A DNA stretch of 64,000 nt from Citrobacter gillenii (lineage in GTDB: Bacteria; Pseudomonadota; Gammaproteobacteria; Enterobacterales; Enterobacteriaceae): contig NZ_SUQN01000005.1 of assembly GCF_013337685.1 (NCBI RefSeq), forward strand, positions 372,001-436,000, given 5' to 3'. The notes beneath the pieces are model-generated. The model was not told where the DNA came from. It searched no databases and was given only the letters and a program-made list of their open reading frames with translations. Numbering within the stretch: position 1 is the first letter of the stretch; each line of letters begins with the position of its first letter. Both the position numbers and the translations under genes were made by a program. Shown here piece after piece: positions 19,719 through 27,680 of this stretch.

Positions 19719-20870
19719 TTACTTGTTCTGGTAATCTTTCAGGATCTGACGGCCCGCAACGTAAATCATGATTTCATCCGTGCCGCCGCCAATGCGCTCA
19801 CAGCGTACGTCGCGCCAGAAGCGGGACACGCGAGCCTCATCGGTATACCCCAGTCCTCCCATAATTTGAATCGCGTCGTCAATCACTTCCATCGCCGTAC
19901 GGGCGCAGTACAGTTTTGCCAGCGCAGCGCTGGTCCTCAGTGATTGCTTCTGATCGGCCTGCCAGGCGACCTTCAACACCATATTGCGCATGTTTTCGAT
20001 TTTAACCGCCATTAACGCCAGTTTTTCCTGGATCATCTGGTTGTGGCCGATCGGCTTGCCGAAGGCAATTCGTTGATTAGCATAACGCGCGGCATCTTCG
20101 AAGGCACACTCGGCAAAGCCGGTACTGCGTGCGGCGTTGATCAGCCGCTCCATTTCGAAGTTGTACATTACGTTAAGGAAGCCCATGCCTTCTTCGCCAA
20201 CCCTATCGCTTTCGTCAACTTCAACGTCGTCGAGGTAGACTTCGCAGGTGCTTAACATGTGCCAGCCGATCTTGTGCAACGGGTTCACCTTAATACCCGG
20301 TTTACTGGAATCGACCCACCACAGCGTAAAGGCTTTCTTCGGATCTTTTGGCTCCGGGTCGCGGGCCAGTACCAGCATGTACGGGTACTCTTTAGCACCG
20401 GTAATGAACGTTTTTTGCCCGTTGAGATACACTTTGCCGTTTTTTCGCGTGTAGCTGGTGGTGGCACTGTTGTTGTCAGATCCGGCACCCGGTTCGGTTA
20501 ACGCCAGCGCATATGCGGGATCACCGGTTTCCATGGTGCTTTCCGCCGTTTTGCGTAACTGCTCGGCGGAACCAAAACGGAGCATGCTGTGAATACACTG
20601 CCCGTTAGTGATTAAAAATGCCGGAGCGCCGCATTTTGACACTTCCATCAGCGCCAGCATCTGGGTGACATAATCTGCCGGTATGCCGCCGAACTCTTCC
20701 GGCACGCCCAGCATCGAAATACCGTTATCCGCAAGGGCGCGCATAAACTCTTTTGGGTAGGTGGCGGTCTGATCGCAGGTGCGGAAATATTCTTCCGGAA
20801 AATGGCTGGTGATCAGTTCGCGAATGCTGGCAAGCAGCAGCTCTTGTTCTTCAGTTAACGAAAAGTCCAT
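19719..20870 (-). CDS. ydiO: YdiO, acyl-CoA dehydrogenase
   Basis: The 383-residue flavoenzyme belongs to the acyl-CoA dehydrogenase family and resembles crotonobetainyl-CoA reductase CaiA. Visible features: LTEPGAGSDNNS at about 124-135 (FAD/substrate contact), TFITGAKEYPYMLV, and the C-terminal GGLGYTDEARVSRFWRDVR and GGTDEI segment. The ATG at 20870 follows AAGGAG. It lies 13 bases after ydiF. Together they fit anaerobic acyl-CoA oxidation or enoyl-CoA reduction coupled to the YdiQR ETF. Confidence 0.92.
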   Translation of the reverse strand: MDFSLTEEQELLLASIRELITSHFPEEYFRTCDQTATYPKEFMRALADNGISMLGVPEEFGGIPADYVTQMLALMEVSKCGAPAFLITNGQCIHSMLRFGSAEQLRKTAESTMETGDPAYALALTEPGAGSDNNSATTSYTRKNGKVYLNGQKTFITGAKEYPYMLVLARDPEPKDPKKAFTLWWVDSSKPGIKVNPLHKIGWHMLSTCEVYLDDVEVDESDRVGEEGMGFLNVMYNFEMERLINAARSTGFAECAFEDAARYANQRIAFGKPIGHNQMIQEKLALMAVKIENMRNMVLKVAWQADQKQSLRTSAALAKLYCARTAMEVIDDAIQIMGGLGYTDEARVSRFWRDVRCERIGGGTDEIMIYVAGRQILKDYQNK

Positions 20871-20883
20871 TAGGGTACTCCTT

Positions 20884-22479
20884 TTAATTGGCTGCGTCGG
20901 GCAAGACAAAACCCATGGGGGTATTGATAAATAATCTTTCGTCCATCAGTTTTAACTCAGGGGAAATAACCGGGGCGAAATCCATTTTGTCCAGAATATC
21001 GTTTTGCAAAGAAACGCCGGGGGCAATTTCTACCAAATGGAGACCATCCTCTTTTAAGGTAAAGACGGCACGTTCGGTGATGTAACGCACCTCTAATCCG
21101 CGTTCGAGAGCAATTTTTCCACTGAAGGTTATTTCAGGTAATTCACTGACGAATTTTTTCACCCGACCTTCCTGGACAATATTCAGCTTGCCGTCGGCGA
21201 CGTCTGTTTTCAGACTTCCGGCAGTGAGTGTGCCGCAGAAAATAATTTTCTTGGAAGTGGCGCTAATATCGATAAATCCACCGGTGCCCATAATCTTGCC
21301 ATTGAATTTATGTACGCCGACGTTGCCGTGGCTGTCCACTTCAGCAAAACTCAAATAGCACACATCCAGACCGCCGCCGTGGTAGAAATCGAACTGGGTG
21401 GTCATATCCATAATGGCACGGGTGTTAACGTTGGCACCGAAGGCAATGCCTTGCGAGGTTATCCCTCCCACTGGGCCGGTTTCGACCGTCAGAATAAAGT
21501 CGTCGGCGCAGCCTTCTTCACGAGCAACCAGACCAATACCGTCAGCGATACCGACCCCAACGTTACCCACCGCGCCTTTGCGCATTTCGAACAGGGCGCG
21601 CCTGGCCACCAGTTTGCGCTGGTTGAGCGGCAGGGCGATTTGCTGGCTGTCATCAAGGACAAAGTCGCCGGAAATAAAACGGTTAACCGGTGCCCCGCCG
21701 TACAGTTGGGTCTGATCAGGGTCAACCACCACGATGTCCACCAGATAGCCCGGGATCCGCACCGCTTTGGGGTGTAAGGTGGCTTTCTTGACCATTTTTT
21801 GTACCTGCATCATGACGATGCCGCCGTGGTTATGCACGGCCTGGGCAATCACCAGCGCATCGAGGTACATCACCTCATCCTCAAACGTGGCGTAGCCTTC
21901 GCTGTCACAGGTGGTAGCGCGAATGAAGGCGATGGTGGGCGCGATGGCCTTGTAGTAGAGGTACTCCTTGTTGTCTATCTCCACCAGTTTGATCAGATCG
22001 TCGGTGGTTACGTCATTGAGCTTGCCGCCCTGCTGGCGGGGGTCAACAAACGTGCCGATCCCAATATCACTCAGAATACCCGGCTGGTGGGCTGCGGCTG
22101 CACGCAACGTTTGCGTCAATACGCCCTGAGGATAGTTATAGGCGGCGATTTTATTTTGTTCAGCTAAATCGGAAATGCGCGGTGATTGCCCCCAATGTCC
22201 GCATAGCGCCCATTTGACCAATCCTTCTTGTGCCAACGGGCTAATACCCCGGTCGGCGCGATCGCCCAATCCCGTCGGACTAATTAGCGATAAATTACGC
22301 GGAGTTTGGCAGGTTTTATATTTTTCGGCCAGTGCGCTAATTAATGTGGTGGCCTCCAGAATACCGCCGCCGGCGCCTAATACGCAGAGCGTGGCTTCAT
22401 CAGGAATATAATCAACTGCATCCGCTGCCGATAATACCGGCACCCGACCGTTAATACGTTCAGGTCTGTTAAGTTTCAT
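20884..22479 (-). CDS. ydiF: YdiF, acetate/acyl CoA-transferase
   Basis: The 531-residue protein is a family I CoA-transferase with alpha and beta halves fused in one chain, the same length as E. coli YdiF. The catalytic glutamate is in VETGPVGGITSQG at about 333; GAGGGILEAT near the N-terminus and GIGTFVDPRQQGGKLN are CoA/substrate regions. It moves CoA between short-chain acids such as acetate and acetoacetate. First gene of the ydiF-ydiO pair. Confidence 0.92.
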   Translation of the reverse strand: MKLNRPERINGRVPVLSAADAVDYIPDEATLCVLGAGGGILEATTLISALAEKYKTCQTPRNLSLISPTGLGDRADRGISPLAQEGLVKWALCGHWGQSPRISDLAEQNKIAAYNYPQGVLTQTLRAAAAHQPGILSDIGIGTFVDPRQQGGKLNDVTTDDLIKLVEIDNKEYLYYKAIAPTIAFIRATTCDSEGYATFEDEVMYLDALVIAQAVHNHGGIVMMQVQKMVKKATLHPKAVRIPGYLVDIVVVDPDQTQLYGGAPVNRFISGDFVLDDSQQIALPLNQRKLVARRALFEMRKGAVGNVGVGIADGIGLVAREEGCADDFILTVETGPVGGITSQGIAFGANVNTRAIMDMTTQFDFYHGGGLDVCYLSFAEVDSHGNVGVHKFNGKIMGTGGFIDISATSKKIIFCGTLTAGSLKTDVADGKLNIVQEGRVKKFVSELPEITFSGKIALERGLEVRYITERAVFTLKEDGLHLVEIAPGVSLQNDILDKMDFAPVISPELKLMDERLFINTPMGFVLPDAAN

Positions 22480-22635
22480 ATAAACTCCAGGTTACAGGCG
22501 TGAGGCTGCCTATCGTTTTATTCGATAAAAGAAATTTATTTATTTTAAAAATAACTAACCGTCTGCCCGATATTCAAAATAATATGAATAACAGGGCAGG
22601 GGGGGTATTTAAAACAGTATAGAAATATTCTGTTA

Positions 22636-23394
22636 TTAAGCCTGATGTAAAATGGTCAGTACGCTGCGCAAATCGGAAACCGAGATCTGCCCGGGCGCTG
22701 AGGCTTTTTTCACCGCACCAAAGGTCGCCGCAGAACCAAAAACTTCACCCGCCAGTCGCGAAATTACGCCGGTTTTGGCCATCGACATAGTAATGATTGG
22801 GCGGTCGGCGTAGTGCTCCTGCATCTCAAGCGTAGCGCTAAGCAGCGTCAGGACATCTGTCTTGTTTTGTGGCATCAGCGCAATTTTCGGGATATCTGCG
22901 CCCAGCTCCTGCATTTTACGCAGCCGCTGGATAATCTCTTCTGCCGCCGGTGTTTTGTGGAAATCATGATTCGACATAATCACCAAGACCTGCTTCGCGT
23001 GCGCATGCTCGACGGTGGCTTTGACCTGTTCATCGCCGGTGAACAGCTCCAGATCGATCATATCCACCAGCCCGCTATCCACCGCCGCACGGTTAAGCGC
23101 AATATAGTCTGCAACAGACAGCGCCTGTTCACCGCCTTCTTTGGCGCTGCGGAAGGTGAAAAGTAGCGGCTTATCGCTCATCACGTCGCGGATCGTGCGG
23201 GCCGCTTCCAGCACCGCGTCAATGGAAGAGATATCGGCAAAGTGGTCAACACGCCATTCCAGGATGTCGAAGTCCGCGTCGCGGTAGGCCAGCGCTTCGG
23301 TTTTTACCGTGGCGATGTCTTTACCCATTAACGAAACAATGATCTTCGGCGCACCCTCGCCAATCACGAGGTTTCTTACGGTTACGGTTTTCAT
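22636..23394 (-). CDS. aroD: 3-dehydroquinate dehydratase, type I
   Basis: The 252-residue enzyme converts 3-dehydroquinate to 3-dehydroshikimate through a Schiff base. The lysine is in [10 protein letters not shown] at about 170, and the catalytic histidine is in [11 protein letters not shown] at about 143. Length and sequence match E. coli AroD. It follows ydiB by 35 bases, so the ydiN-ydiB-aroD series is probably one transcript that joins shikimate-type uptake and metabolism. Confidence 0.95.
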   Translation of the reverse strand: MKTVTVRNLVIGEGAPKIIVSLMGKDIATVKTEALAYRDADFDILEWRVDHFADISSIDAVLEAARTIRDVMSDKPLLFTFRSAKEGGEQALSVADYIALNRAAVDSGLVDMIDLELFTGDEQVKATVEHAHAKQVLVIMSNHDFHKTPAAEEIIQRLRKMQELGADIPKIALMPQNKTDVLTLLSATLEMQEHYADRPIITMSMAKTGVISRLAGEVFGSAATFGAVKKASAPGQISVSDLRSVLTILHQA

Positions 23395-23429
23395 TGATTA
23401 CCCTTTAAAAATTCACAGATTGTTGCCCG

Positions 23430-24296
23430 TCAGGCGGCAAACCCCATAACCTGCTTAACGTATTCCAGCGGGAAATCTTTCCCGGTCCACAATTTGAACT
23501 GCTCAGCACCTTGCCATAACAACATGCCGTAACCATCAATGGTTTTGCAACCAGCACGCTGCGCCTGCTGCAGTAACTTGGTCATATGCGGATTGTAGAC
23601 GCATTCGGTTACCAGCAGATCCGGGCGTAACAGCGATTCATCGCTAACAATGGATTCGTTTTCAAGTGGTTTCATGCCGACTTTTGTGCCGTTGGTCAAA
23701 ATGTCTGCACTGGCCAGAGCCTCGGCGAACGCCTGTTGGTCGGCCAGATCGATAACGGTCACCACACAGTCGGTGTTTTCATTCACGCGTTTGGCGAACT
23801 CAAGCGCCTTGCTAAAGAAATCATCCTGACGGTTAAACAGTTTAATCTCTTTAATGCCCTCAATGGCGGCCTGTGCGCCGATCGCGGTCGATGCACCGCC
23901 CGCGCCCAACAGTACCATGGTTTTGCCTTTTATATCGAAGCCGCTTTCCTTAATGGCGCGAATATGGCCGGTGCCGTCGGTGTTGTAGCCACGAAGATAG
24001 CCATTGTCATTGACGATGGTATTGATGGCACCGACCAGTTTAGCGGCCGGGGTTAATTCATCGACATATTCGCACGCCAGCTGTTTATTGGGCATCGAGA
24101 CGCCGGTACCGCGCATCTTTAACGCTTTCAACCCTTCAATGGCACCTGCAAAGGTTGTGTTATCGACTTCAAATGCCATATAGGTAAACGGCAGTCCGGC
24201 TTTTTCCAGCGCCTTATTTTGCATTTCTGGCGACAGGCTGTGTCTGATGGGGTAGGCCATCAGGCCAATCAGTTCATATTTTGCAGTAACATCCAT
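23430..24296 (-). CDS. ydiB: Quinate/shikimate dehydrogenase
   Basis: The 288-residue NAD(P)-dependent enzyme reduces 3-dehydroshikimate or 3-dehydroquinate. Substrate residues appear in [23 protein letters not shown] (catalytic lysine about 71) and [10 protein letters not shown] (aspartate about 107). The cofactor loop is [14 protein letters not shown] at about 130-143, followed by LFNR. It matches YdiB rather than AroE in length and neighbourhood. Confidence 0.94.
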   Translation of the reverse strand: MDVTAKYELIGLMAYPIRHSLSPEMQNKALEKAGLPFTYMAFEVDNTTFAGAIEGLKALKMRGTGVSMPNKQLACEYVDELTPAAKLVGAINTIVNDNGYLRGYNTDGTGHIRAIKESGFDIKGKTMVLLGAGGASTAIGAQAAIEGIKEIKLFNRQDDFFSKALEFAKRVNENTDCVVTVIDLADQQAFAEALASADILTNGTKVGMKPLENESIVSDESLLRPDLLVTECVYNPHMTKLLQQAQRAGCKTIDGYGMLLWQGAEQFKLWTGKDFPLEYVKQVMGFAA

Positions 24297-24317
24297 TTTT
24301 AACTCCTTGTGAACTCT

Positions 24318-25553
24318 TTATTGAAAATAACGTTCGCCCAACCGCACATCGTTTTTGGGTATATCAAATACGCGGTAGTAACGGATAAAGACGATAATGG
24401 CCGTGATAAATGCCAGCAGGGCAAAGACCAGATCGAGCAAAATAATGTATTGCAGGCCGATGTTAGACAGGTATCCGGTGATCAGCGGGATAATGAAGTT
24501 GGCAACGCCGCCCATCATCATATAAACGCTGGTGACTTTGGCTTTGCTCTTCGGGAAGAACTCCGACATCACCGAGACGCCCAGTTGTAAAATACCGCCA
24601 GCGGCAGAGAACCCGATGAGAAATGAGCCTGCGTTACAGACCAGCGGCGAGGGGTACAAATAGATCACCGTTGCTGTAATCGTTGCCAGCCCGGCGTTAA
24701 AGACGTTGGCCCAGATCGGACGGACTAATTTCTTCAGCAGTGCAGCAAAAATAAACACGCAGACCAGGGAACCCATACTGTAGTAAGAGATGGTTTTCAG
24801 CGCGTCGGCTTCGGCCATCCCGGCAAAAGCCATGGCGTATTTCGGCATCCACACCACGATGACGTAAAAGGTTGAAAATGCGGCCACGCCGAACATCACT
24901 GATGCCACACCTTCCAGCCACACCAGCGGCTTACTGTTCATCTGCGGCAGATCTTTCGCCACACCTGCGTCCACCACTTGGCTGGGGAAGCGACTCTTGA
25001 GCAGCATTAAGGTAATCACCACGAACAGGATGCCCGGGACAATGACGGCATAGCCGTACCAGATATGATTCAATAACATGGTGCTGACAACGAGCGGGTA
25101 GATCATCTGCCCAAAAGACACCATCGCCTTCACCAGAATAACCGCCGAACCGGACGCTTTGGGGAAGCACTCCATTAACGCCGGATAGCCACCGGTATCC
25201 AGCGCGGAGTTGGCGACGCCCACACAAACCGCCAGAATAAAAGCAATCATCAGATTTGGGCTGGCGGGAATACCGAAGAAGAACAGCATATAAAGAATGA
25301 CGCCTAACAGGATAATGGCCCGACGACCAAATTTATCGGAGAGTACGCCAAAGAATAAAATACTGACCAGACGGCCCAATCCGATACCGGAAATTAAATA
25401 GGCAATCCCCGCATTGTCGGTAGAAAATTTCTCTGCCAGGGAAGTCATGTTTTGTGCCAGCGTAATGACACTAATGCCATGCAGGAAATAACTGAGATAA
25501 ATACAGGTTATCGCCAGAAGAAATGGCGTATTAAAAGCCTTGCTCTGAGACAT
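24318..25553 (-). CDS. ydiN: YdiN, major facilitator superfamily transporter
   Basis: The 411-residue MFS protein has twelve hydrophobic segments and the loop 2-3 motif GVLSDKFGRRAIILLG at about 64-79. It is highly similar to E. coli YdiN. The ATG at 25553 is chosen by match to that protein, with AAGGAG upstream; the frame stays open to 25595. The substrate is unknown, but the 21-base distance to ydiB suggests quinate, shikimate or a related acid. Confidence 0.9.
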   Translation of the reverse strand: MSQSKAFNTPFLLAITCIYLSYFLHGISVITLAQNMTSLAEKFSTDNAGIAYLISGIGLGRLVSILFFGVLSDKFGRRAIILLGVILYMLFFFGIPASPNLMIAFILAVCVGVANSALDTGGYPALMECFPKASGSAVILVKAMVSFGQMIYPLVVSTMLLNHIWYGYAVIVPGILFVVITLMLLKSRFPSQVVDAGVAKDLPQMNSKPLVWLEGVASVMFGVAAFSTFYVIVVWMPKYAMAFAGMAEADALKTISYYSMGSLVCVFIFAALLKKLVRPIWANVFNAGLATITATVIYLYPSPLVCNAGSFLIGFSAAGGILQLGVSVMSEFFPKSKAKVTSVYMMMGGVANFIIPLITGYLSNIGLQYIILLDLVFALLAFITAIIVFIRYYRVFDIPKNDVRLGERYFQ

Positions 25554-25792
25554 TTCGCATAACTCCTTGCAGATTTTAATAGGGTTCATTTTCATCGTGA
25601 TAATATTGATTGCGATGATGATGTCATTACTATACCGAGTGACGGATGCTGTACCTACATAGCATGACGCTTAAGTGACCAGGTATATTGCATAGCAAAG
25701 TGTGAAATTAATTCTTCCTGTTGCCGTTTTGCTGTTGTTTTAAATAGTCCGCAAATTATTTTGCAGACGGGGGGAACAATATTGCATCCGTG

Positions 25793-27004
25793 CTATTCGG
25801 CGAGTGGCGCCATTTTTAATGGATACTTTGTCGCCATGCGACTGCGATAACCAATGAACAGTGCCAGCAAGAAGCCGATGGCAGCCATGCCGGTATCAAA
25901 CCACATGATATGGGCAATGCTGGATTGTGAGAGTTTTGCCGTAATCAAGGGAATGGTGAAAGTGGCAATACTGCCCGCACTGTAATAAATCCCGGTGGCT
26001 TTCCCCTTGGCATGCGGGAAGCGCGCCGCCATCAGCGTTAGCCCGATTTGCACCACGCCGCCAGCAGATGAAAAACCGATGACAAAAGCAAACGCGATCA
26101 CCACCGTTGGCGTAGGGTGCAGGCAGACCGCCAGCAGAGCAATAAACGAGATGAAGGTGTAAAGCATTAACAGCGTCGGTGCGCGTTCGGCCTTCCTCGC
26201 CAGCGGGGCGGTGATCAGCACGCACAGTAGCGAACCGCACGTGTAAACGCTCAACAGCTTGATGGATAACGTATAGGACATGCCAGCGACAAACTGACCG
26301 TACTGAGCCAGCCACTGGCTCACCAGGTAAAAGGTGGCCATTGAGATGTAGCCGTACAGGGTGTAGCTGCCAAGATCGATCAGGGAACAACGATGCGTAG
26401 CCATCGTTGTTTCGGGTGCTTCCTTGACGGTGGGTTGGCGTCCCGGATGCGCAGGAAATCGGCAGCGAAATAAAAATATGCCGTTGGAAATCATGATGCC
26501 TGCCGCCAGCAGGAAGGACCAACCAAACCAACATTCGCCCCACACCAACAGGCTGATGACCATCGGCAACAGGAACTGGCCGCTGGAGACAAAGGCTTTA
26601 ATCAGAATATTCGCGGTGCTGGGTGTGCGGGGAAATGCCTCCATCAGGCTGGGGTATGTTCCCGCATCGAGAAAACTGTTCGCCATCCCGGCTAAAAAAC
26701 CAAACGCGTAGGCAATGTAAATATTGTGCGTATTGATAATACCCACGAAGAAACAGAGATAGCAGGTCATGCCGAGCAGGATAAACGGCCTGCGCCCATA
26801 GCGATCGGAGAGTAAACCCGCCAGTAATAAGACGCTTAATCGACCAATGCCGAGAGAAGAAATGACAATCGACACGCCTGCCGCATTGGTTTGCCACTGT
26901 TGTTCCAGTGAGGACATATTGAGGCTCATCAAAATGACCCCCATACCGTGTACCAGATAATTAAGGTACAGCCCTATCGCAGTGGAGAAATAGGTATTTT
27001 TCAT
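25793..27004 (-). CDS. ydiM: YdiM, major facilitator superfamily transporter
   Basis: The 403-residue MFS protein shares its scaffold with YdiN: LVHGMGVILMSLNMSSL, LLSDRYGRRPFILLG at about 63-77, FLDAGTYPSLMEAFPR and GFSSAGGVVQIGLTLMAARFP all have close counterparts there. The two genes therefore look like old tandem duplicates. A 239-base gap with its own promoter space separates them. Substrate unknown. Confidence 0.9.
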   Translation of the reverse strand: MKNTYFSTAIGLYLNYLVHGMGVILMSLNMSSLEQQWQTNAAGVSIVISSLGIGRLSVLLLAGLLSDRYGRRPFILLGMTCYLCFFVGIINTHNIYIAYAFGFLAGMANSFLDAGTYPSLMEAFPRTPSTANILIKAFVSSGQFLLPMVISLLVWGECWFGWSFLLAAGIMISNGIFLFRCRFPAHPGRQPTVKEAPETTMATHRCSLIDLGSYTLYGYISMATFYLVSQWLAQYGQFVAGMSYTLSIKLLSVYTCGSLLCVLITAPLARKAERAPTLLMLYTFISFIALLAVCLHPTPTVVIAFAFVIGFSSAGGVVQIGLTLMAARFPHAKGKATGIYYSAGSIATFTIPLITAKLSQSSIAHIMWFDTGMAAIGFLLALFIGYRSRMATKYPLKMAPLAE

Positions 27005-27051
27005 AATGTGTTACTCAGCGAAGAGGCTAAAGGGTGTGGCGTCGCGGTTTC

Positions 27052-27408
27052 CTAGCACAAACGCTCGAGGTCATGGGCAAAAAGTTCAACTGCCGTCGAT
27101 TGATAAATTTTCCAGTCGAGGAAATTATCGTCGTGATAGACCGCCTGAAAAGACATCAGGTCGGGGAAAAAACGCATCGTATTATTACCAATACGATTGT
27201 TGATTTTTTCGATGATGGCATTAATTCGCAATTTGCGCTTTGCTTTCATTTCTGCACAGCGCTGTACAATGATCTCTGGTATATCACGATCACCATTTTC
27301 CCATTGTTGCCAGGCGGTAACATTGCCATCACCTGCAATATAAATCGCACTTTCTTCCATCGATAGCGCAAAAAGGTGGCGGAATGCCTGCAATTCGAAT
27401 GCGTTCAT
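27052..27408 (-). CDS. ydiL: YdiL, small protein with HTH-like N-terminus
   Basis: The 118-residue protein is like E. coli YdiL, especially in the C-terminal half (IIEKINNRIGNNTMRFFPDL, DWKIYQS, ELFAHDLERLC). The N-terminal 45 residues (ELQAFRHLFALSMEESAIYI...WQQWENGDRDIPE) read like a Cro/C1 or Aca-type helix-turn-helix, so a DNA-binding role is possible. Two ATG codons are adjacent at 27411 and 27408; the second gives the E. coli length. Function unknown. Confidence 0.85.
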   Translation of the reverse strand: MNAFELQAFRHLFALSMEESAIYIAGDGNVTAWQQWENGDRDIPEIIVQRCAEMKAKRKLRINAIIEKINNRIGNNTMRFFPDLMSFQAVYHDDNFLDWKIYQSTAVELFAHDLERLC

Positions 27409-27680
27409 CATGTCATCACTTAATAAAAACGGTGGAGTAGTAATAACATTACTGCGAATATTTCAACTTGAAGAAAGTCACAGTATCTTGTGCAATATTA
27501 TTTGTTATTAATCTGTGAATACGACGGTGATTGGCCTTTCAGGTCGCGAGTAAATCACCCCTTGCGGCCGATCACATTAACTAAATAACGTAATTCCACT
27601 GGCTATTTCCGCAATTGTTCACGTTGTCGCGCCTCTTGATACTTGTCAGAGCAATGGTTGATGGAGAGAGGGGAGTTACA

